Shown piece by piece: positions 20,902 to 24,934 of a stretch of 24,934 bases of DNA. The number at the start of each line of letters is the position of its first letter. Positions within the stretch are counted from its first letter, which is position 1. Source of the DNA: JAZSQZ01 sp045538175 (GTDB taxonomy: Bacteria > Bacillota > Clostridia > Christensenellales > UBA1242); assembly GCA_045538175.1 (NCBI GenBank), contig JAZSQZ010000018.1, positions 1 through 24,934 on the forward strand. The letters run 5' to 3'. Position numbers and translations under genes: made by a program. The notes below the pieces were generated by a model, which worked only from the letters and a program-made list of their open reading frames with translations, ran no database searches and had not been told where the DNA came from.

Positions 20902-22422
20902 ATGAACGAAAACGGCTTACAAAAGAAATATGGGTTATTCACGGCGATAGCAATGGTTATTGGCATTGTTATAGGAAGTGGTGTTTTCTTTAAAGGTCAA
21001 ACCGTCCTAGAAGCAACTGCAGGAGATATGTGGTCTGGGGTTCTTGCTTGGATAATCGGTGGCGTTGTTATGCTTATTTGTGCTTGCACATTTGCAAGTA
21101 TGGCAACCAAGTACGAAAAAACAAACGGTGCTGTTGACTATGCTGAAGCAACTTGTGGCAAGTCCTACGCATACTACCTAGGTTGGTTTATGGGGGTTAT
21201 TTACTACCCTGCTATGACATCAGTTCTTGCATGGGTTTCTGCAAGATACTTTTGCGAACTTGTAGGTTTTTCTATCGCCGGTCCTGAGTGTATGACAATT
21301 GCTGGAACACTTCTTGTTGGTTCCTTTGTAATGAACTCTCTTGCACCAAAAATTTCTGGGAAATTCCAAGTTTCAACAACAGCAATCAAACTTATACCAT
21401 TGCTTATAATGGTTGTTGTTGGTACAATCTATGGTTTTGTGACAGGCGTAACAGTTGAAAACTTTGCAAACGCCACAAATGTCGCTTTAGGCGAAGGCTC
21501 TTTGTTTAAGGCAATCGTTGCAACTGCGTTTGCTTATGAAGGCTGGATTATCGCAACAAGTATCAACTCAGAAATAAAAGATTCTAAGAAAAATCTTCCA
21601 AAAGCACTTTTCTTTGGTGCAATTGTGATAATGGCAATCTATATTTTATACTTCATCGGTGTTGCAGGTGCAGCTGACACTCAAACCTTAATAAACGAAG
21701 GCGCAACAACTGCATTTACAAACATCTTTGGAAATGTTGCAGGCACAATCTTGACAGTTTTTGTTATGGTTTCTTGTATGGGCACTTTAAATGGTTTAAC
21801 AATGGGTTCAACAAGAGCAATGTATGGAATTGCAACAAGAAATTGTGGTCCACGCCCTGATGTTTTAAAAGAAGTTGACCCTAAAACAGATATGCCAACA
21901 AACTCTTGCTGGGTTGGTTTGCTTTGCTGTGCATTATGGCTTTTGTACTTCTATGGCGCAAACCTAACAGAAAATTGGTTTGGGGTTTTCGGTTTTGATA
22001 GTTCTGAACTTCCTATCATTACAATCTATGCTTTCTATATACCAATGTTTATAAATTGGATTAGAAAAGAAAAAGACGAAACAGTTATGAAAAGATGGGT
22101 ACTTCCTATCCTTGCAATAATCGGTTGCGTATTTATGATTTTCTGTGCAATTATGGGTCACGGTGTTTTCCTATATCAAAAAGCACAAGAGGCTGGCACA
22201 TTCTCTTTCCCTGTTTTATTCTACCTTATTGTTTTTGGTGTGATTATGCTTTTAGGTTTTGTACTTAACTTAAAAAACAAAAATAAAACCCAAGAAAAGG
22301 ACGAAACAAAACAAGAAGAAAATAGTCCAAAAAATACAGAGGAAACAAAAGAAGAAAGACAAACAGAAGAAAACAAAACAAACAAAAAAGCAACTACAAA
22401 AAGAACAAAAAAAGAAACATAA
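20902..22422 (+). CDS. APC-family amino acid permease
   Basis: This 506-residue integral membrane transporter has about twelve hydrophobic helices. The first helix carries the family motif IGIVIGSGVFF, the unwound substrate-binding segment of APC transporters, and the later FAYEGWIIATSINSEIKDSKKNLPKA matches the conserved helix-6/loop region. It resembles serine/threonine or other neutral amino acid exchangers of the SteT/LAT type, but the substrate cannot be fixed. The ATG at 20902 with AAGGAG is the start; an upstream in-frame ATG at 20842 falls in the preceding terminator. The last 50 residues are a low-complexity tail of Lys, Glu, Thr and Asn (KNKNKTQEKDETKQEEN and onward), unusual for this family. 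It is monocistronic with a strong terminator. Confidence 0.93.
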   Translation: MNENGLQKKYGLFTAIAMVIGIVIGSGVFFKGQTVLEATAGDMWSGVLAWIIGGVVMLICACTFASMATKYEKTNGAVDYAEATCGKSYAYYLGWFMGVIYYPAMTSVLAWVSARYFCELVGFSIAGPECMTIAGTLLVGSFVMNSLAPKISGKFQVSTTAIKLIPLLIMVVVGTIYGFVTGVTVENFANATNVALGEGSLFKAIVATAFAYEGWIIATSINSEIKDSKKNLPKALFFGAIVIMAIYILYFIGVAGAADTQTLINEGATTAFTNIFGNVAGTILTVFVMVSCMGTLNGLTMGSTRAMYGIATRNCGPRPDVLKEVDPKTDMPTNSCWVGLLCCALWLLYFYGANLTENWFGVFGFDSSELPIITIYAFYIPMFINWIRKEKDETVMKRWVLPILAIIGCVFMIFCAIMGHGVFLYQKAQEAGTFSFPVLFYLIVFGVIMLLGFVLNLKNKNKTQEKDETKQEENSPKNTEETKEERQTEENKTNKKATTKRTKKET

Positions 22423-22430
22423 TAACCCAT

Positions 22431-22460
22431 AAAAAAGACCTAAAATCTTAGGTCTTTTTT
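22431..22460. terminator. terminator of the permease gene
   Basis: A 13-bp perfect stem, AAAAAAGACCTAA (22431-22443) with TTAGGTCTTTTTT (22448-22460), over a four-base loop. Confidence 0.92.
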
Positions 22461-22468
22461 GTTTTGAT

Positions 22469-22571
22469 TTATCCACAAAAGATACCGTTTTTGTTTATAT
22501 CTTTTACGGTTTTTAGTGTTTTTTCTAAATGTTTTAGTTTTAAAATTTATTTTGCTTTTTAGTTTTCCACA
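22469..22571 (+). other. two DnaA-box-like sequences
   Basis: TTATCCACA (22469-22477) is a perfect DnaA box. TTTTCCACA (22563-22571) differs at one position and has the same orientation. There are no further boxes, no AT-rich 13-mer array beyond the general composition, and no replication genes nearby, so this is not an obvious origin. Confidence 0.4.
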
Positions 22572-22588
22572 AGTTAACCTACTTAAAT

Positions 22589-22617
22589 TTGACAAGCAAA
22601 TGCTTTTATATTATAAT
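22589..22617 (+). promoter_or_regulatory. perfect consensus promoter upstream of the methyltransferase gene
   Basis: TTGACA (22589-22594), 17-bp spacer, TATAAT (22612-22617). Transcription would start near 22624. Confidence 0.88.
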
Positions 22618-22623
22618 AAAAGA

Positions 22624-22807
22624 GTAATATTTCAATTCGTCCATTCGCGATGTATTACGTAAGAACAATAATAGGGACTAGGTTAAAATCTTCTTTATGA
22701 ATGGCAAAAAATAACGATAGTAAAATTGTGGTTGGTTTTTTGCTGTTTAGATAAAGGGGGTTTTTATTTTTTCAACCAAAGAAATTTATTGTTTTAGGAG
22801 ATATATT
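22624..22807 (+). promoter_or_regulatory. about 185-base 5' leader, function unknown
   Basis: Between the promoter and the ATG at 22808 there is a leader with several possible pairings: CCATTC (22643-22648) with GAATGG (22699-22704), and TTGGTT near 22732 with AACCAA near 22772. It contains no riboswitch or T-box motif that I know. Only tiny open frames occur (16 and 17 codons), none with an SD. The SD TAGGAG of the main gene lies nine bases before its start. Confidence 0.4.
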
Positions 22808-23560
22808 ATGAAAGAAGAATTTGATTACTCGCCCGTTGCAAAGGAAATCGGGTGGAATTTTGACAAAGTAAATTATCAAAAAATTTCTAACAGTGGGTTT
22901 AATTATTACATAACCGTGCTAAAGGAAATAAACGAAAAAACAAAGATGCTAGACATAGGTTGTGGGTGTGGCGAAAAGTCAATAAAATATTTTTCACTTG
23001 CAAAAGAAGTTGTTATGCTAGACAACGAAAAAGAAATGTTAAAGAAAGCAAAAGAAAACGCAAAGAAATATTATGGCGACACAAAAAAATTTACCTTTGT
23101 TTTAGGCGACAAAAACGAAAAGCTTGATTACCCCGACGAATACTTTGACTTGATTGTTTCTCGTCACTGTGGGGCAAATATGGACGAAGTTTATCGTGTT
23201 TTAAAAAAGGGTGGCGTCTTTATAAGTGAAGACTACGACGAAGACGACTGCCTGACCCTAAAGCAACATTTTGGTTTTGGTCAAGGATACGAAAACTATA
23301 AAAACAATATAAGAGAAAAAAAGATTGTTTTAGACAGTTGTATCGACCTAAACTTTTCTAAATGTGAACTTTTTAATTTTGAAGAAATCGAGTTTTACAA
23401 AACCGAAGATGACCTAAAATATCTACTTTACAGAACACCAATATTAGACAAATTTAAAAGTGAATATGAAGAAAAGTTATCAACATATATTAAAGAAAAT
23501 GTGGAAGAAAAAGGCATAAAGCTAACACGAAAACTTTATGCCATTCGTCTTGAAAAATAA
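22808..23560 (+). CDS. class I SAM-dependent methyltransferase
   Basis: This 250-residue cytoplasmic methyltransferase has motif I as MLDIGCGCGEKS (47-58), an acidic end of strand 2 in VVMLDNEKEM (the ribose-binding Asp), motif post-II FVLGDKNEKLDYPDEYFDLIVSRH, and EVYRVLKKGGVFISED as motif III. These are the Methyltransf_11/25 type features of small-molecule, tRNA or cofactor methyltransferases. The C-terminal third (from about residue 165) should hold the substrate pocket and has no signature I recognise. The start has GGAG nine bases upstream. It is transcribed alone from a perfect consensus promoter through a long leader, and shares a terminator with the convergent XRE gene. Confidence 0.9.
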   Translation: MKEEFDYSPVAKEIGWNFDKVNYQKISNSGFNYYITVLKEINEKTKMLDIGCGCGEKSIKYFSLAKEVVMLDNEKEMLKKAKENAKKYYGDTKKFTFVLGDKNEKLDYPDEYFDLIVSRHCGANMDEVYRVLKKGGVFISEDYDEDDCLTLKQHFGFGQGYENYKNNIREKKIVLDSCIDLNFSKCELFNFEEIEFYKTEDDLKYLLYRTPILDKFKSEYEEKLSTYIKENVEEKGIKLTRKLYAIRLEK

Positions 23561-23571
23561 GGTAAAAAAAG

Positions 23572-23602
23572 AAAACTGATAGAAAAATCTATCAGTTTTT
23601 TT
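23572..23602. terminator. bidirectional terminator between methyltransferase and XRE genes
   Basis: A 12-bp perfect stem, AAAACTGATAGA (23572-23583) with TCTATCAGTTTT (23588-23599), over a four-base loop, flanked by A-rich and T-rich runs. Confidence 0.9.
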
Positions 23603-24743
23603 ATGCCCCTATAAGCCCACAAATTATAATAAACAAAACTACTGCACCACCAATGCTTAAACCAACAATGGTTTTAATTTTGTTTGATTTCTTTTTCTTT
23701 TCAACTATTTTATCCCACTCGGTTTGAAGTTTTGTTCTCTTTTCGTCAACAACTTTTTTTGCTGCTTCGTAATCAGCATTTAGTTTTTCAAAGTCGAATT
23801 CTTCTGCTTTTCCTGGTTTTTGTCTTAAGACATCTGCTTCTGCTTTAATGCTATCAATTGCGCCAGCAAATCTTTTTATAAAGTTGTTCATATTAAAGAG
23901 CAAAGTGTCTCTATATTGTGCAAAAGTTCTGCCATACTCTTTGTCTCTTGCATAGATACTATAATATCTAATGTCATCTAATTTTATCTTATATTGATTG
24001 CTTTCTTCGTTTTCGTCAAAATAAGAGATTACAATATCATATGCCGTTGCTCGGTTGCCCACACATTCTGCTTCGGATCCAACACTAACACCAACAAGTC
24101 CACCAATAATACCACCAATTTTTGATTGTTTTTCATAAACAGGTTCGGTCATAAGTGGTTTTACACTTATATCAAAAATATTTTCAAGTGGGCACAAAAA
24201 TTGAATTGCACCATTAAAGTAAAAGCCAAGTGCTTTTTTCTTTTTGTCAACAACGATTGTTCCTGTTGCGTCAGGCAACAATTTATAGCGCAAATCTGTT
24301 GTATAACCATTTGCTTCTAAAAATGCATTTAATTCTTTTTCTTTGTTTTTATATTCTTCAACAGAAGCATCTATGCCGTCAGGTTTGATTTCATATGAAT
24401 ATCTGTTTTTTGATGGGTCTAAGTATAGATAATTGTGTTCAAGTTCGATAGCGTCAGTATTAAAGTTTTCGTTTGTTCTAAAAACTTTACGATACTTAAA
24501 TTCTTGTTTCTTTGCTTTTTCTTTTTTTACTTCTACAGTAATATCAACTTCATCATTAAGTAAGTCATCAAAAGAAATATCAAACAACATTGACATTTTT
24601 TTGATTTTGTCTAATTCCGGCGTTGACTCGCCACTCTCCCATTTGTAAACTGCTTGCCTTGAAACATCAAGTTCGTGTGCCAAGTCTTCTTGAGAATATC
24701 CTTTTCTTTTTCTTAGGACCATAATTTTCTCATTGATTTCCAT
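23601..24743 (-). CDS. XRE-family regulator with C-terminal membrane anchor
   Basis: This 380-residue protein has an XRE/HTH_3 domain at residues 5-60 (KRKGYSQEDLAHELDVSRQ contains the first recognition helices), a basic linker, a long central region with strands and a glycine-rich hydrophobic patch SKIGGIIGGLVGVSVGS (about 207-223), a Lys/Glu coiled-coil-like stretch (about 310-355), and one transmembrane helix at the very end (TIVGLSIGGAVVLFIIICGLIGA). It would be a membrane-tethered transcription factor with its DNA-binding end in the cytoplasm; the signal it senses is unknown. The start has AAGGAG ten bases upstream. TTTGCTAAC repeats just behind its SD are a likely autoregulatory site. 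Confidence 0.9.
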   Translation of the reverse strand: MEINEKIMVLRKRKGYSQEDLAHELDVSRQAVYKWESGESTPELDKIKKMSMLFDISFDDLLNDEVDITVEVKKEKAKKQEFKYRKVFRTNENFNTDAIELEHNYLYLDPSKNRYSYEIKPDGIDASVEEYKNKEKELNAFLEANGYTTDLRYKLLPDATGTIVVDKKKKALGFYFNGAIQFLCPLENIFDISVKPLMTEPVYEKQSKIGGIIGGLVGVSVGSEAECVGNRATAYDIVISYFDENEESNQYKIKLDDIRYYSIYARDKEYGRTFAQYRDTLLFNMNNFIKRFAGAIDSIKAEADVLRQKPGKAEEFDFEKLNADYEAAKKVVDEKRTKLQTEWDKIVEKKKKSNKIKTIVGLSIGGAVVLFIIICGLIGA

Positions 24744-24761
24744 TTTTTCTTCTCTCCTTTT

Positions 24762-24784
24762 TTTGCTAACTTAAGTTTGCTAAC
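24762..24784. promoter_or_regulatory. TTTGCTAAC repeats, candidate operator of the XRE regulator
   Basis: TTTGCTAAC occurs at 24762-24770 and 24776-24784. The pair also forms a 16-bp near-palindrome (24765-24780, core AACTTAAGTT, one mismatched pair). A related TTTGTTAAC lies farther upstream at about 24834-24842. Confidence 0.5.
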
Positions 24785-24867
24785 AAATTTTTACATATTT
24801 TGGAAATTTTGACCACCTACTTAACTTTGAAATTTGTTAACTTACGGTTTACATTTTTAAAAAAATA

Positions 24868-24908
24868 AGCATTTTTGTGATTTTTTTTCATAAAAATGCT
24901 CTTTTTTT
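24868..24908. terminator. terminator near the window edge
   Basis: AGCATTTTTGTGA (24868-24880) pairs with TCATAAAAATGCT (24888-24900) with one wobble, with T-runs after it on both strands. As no plus-strand gene precedes it, it probably ends a minus-strand gene that lies beyond the window. Confidence 0.7.
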
Positions 24909-24934
24909 ATAACAAAAGTTTACAATTTTTAAAA

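Noticed and set aside
22650..22756. Tiny open frames in the leader (16 and 17 codons) as leader peptides.
   Set aside because: Neither has an SD, neither is rich in a single regulatory amino acid, and they would be expected by chance in this length.
22431..22807. A chromosomal replication origin.
   Set aside because: Only two DnaA-box-like sequences, no box cluster, and no dnaA, dnaN, rpmH or similar genes nearby.

Overview
The window is AT-rich DNA with tightly packed genes, strong AAGGAG-type Shine-Dalgarno (SD) sites, extended -10 promoters, A-tract/U-tract hairpin terminators and lipobox signal peptides. Together with bifunctional AdhE, a WYL regulator and an XRE regulator with a C-terminal membrane anchor, this points to a low-GC Firmicute, most likely an uncultured anaerobic gut member of the Clostridia or Bacilli. 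Of 25 stop codons read, 23 are TAA, two TAG and none TGA. Trp codons I checked are TGG, so I see no sign of recoding.

Region 1 (1-4.7 kb) looks like a small defence cargo. It holds a putative type II restriction endonuclease converging on a cytosine-5 DNA methyltransferase with an N-terminal XRE helix-turn-helix domain, then a protein with an HNH-like zinc cluster, then a HEPN-motif protein that starts with TTG. Directly after it (4.76-4.97 kb) lie two decayed tRNA-like sequences. One is a canonical 3' half of a tRNA-Arg(CCU) with encoded CCA but no acceptor 5' strand. The other is a 123-bp inverted-repeat element with a tRNA-like core. They are plausible scars of integration at tRNA genes.

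Region 2 (5-9.3 kb) contains an unknown protein, a Nudix hydrolase gene broken by one nonsense codon exactly at a catalytic glutamate, and a cluster around a WYL-domain regulator. A near-identical 18-bp element sits in two divergent intergenic regions, in front of a metallophosphoesterase and in front of a protein that looks like a RecA/DnaB fold without a P-loop. In the second region it overlaps a divergent promoter as well. I read this as a small WYL-controlled module that I cannot match to a named system.

Region 3 (9.3-16.1 kb) is mostly housekeeping: a transaldolase-family enzyme, TspO/MBR, an N-formylglutamate-amidohydrolase-like protein, a GrpB/UPF0157 protein, a six-helix membrane protein, and an adhE operon with an APH-fold kinase translationally coupled behind adhE. 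Two genes start six bases after a TATAAT box without an SD site, which suggests leaderless mRNAs. The adhE promoter carries a 24-bp palindrome at its predicted start point.

Region 4 (16.1-19.8 kb) is a two-gene cell-surface operon: a long parallel beta-helix protein followed, with an 11-bp overlap, by a lipoprotein with two phospholipase-D-like half-sites.

Region 5 (19.8-24.9 kb) holds a xylose-isomerase-like TIM-barrel protein, a 32-residue membrane peptide gene with a good promoter and a facing antisense promoter (candidate type I toxin-antitoxin), an APC permease, a class I methyltransferase behind a perfect consensus promoter and a roughly 185-base leader, and a membrane-anchored XRE regulator with repeated upstream motifs.
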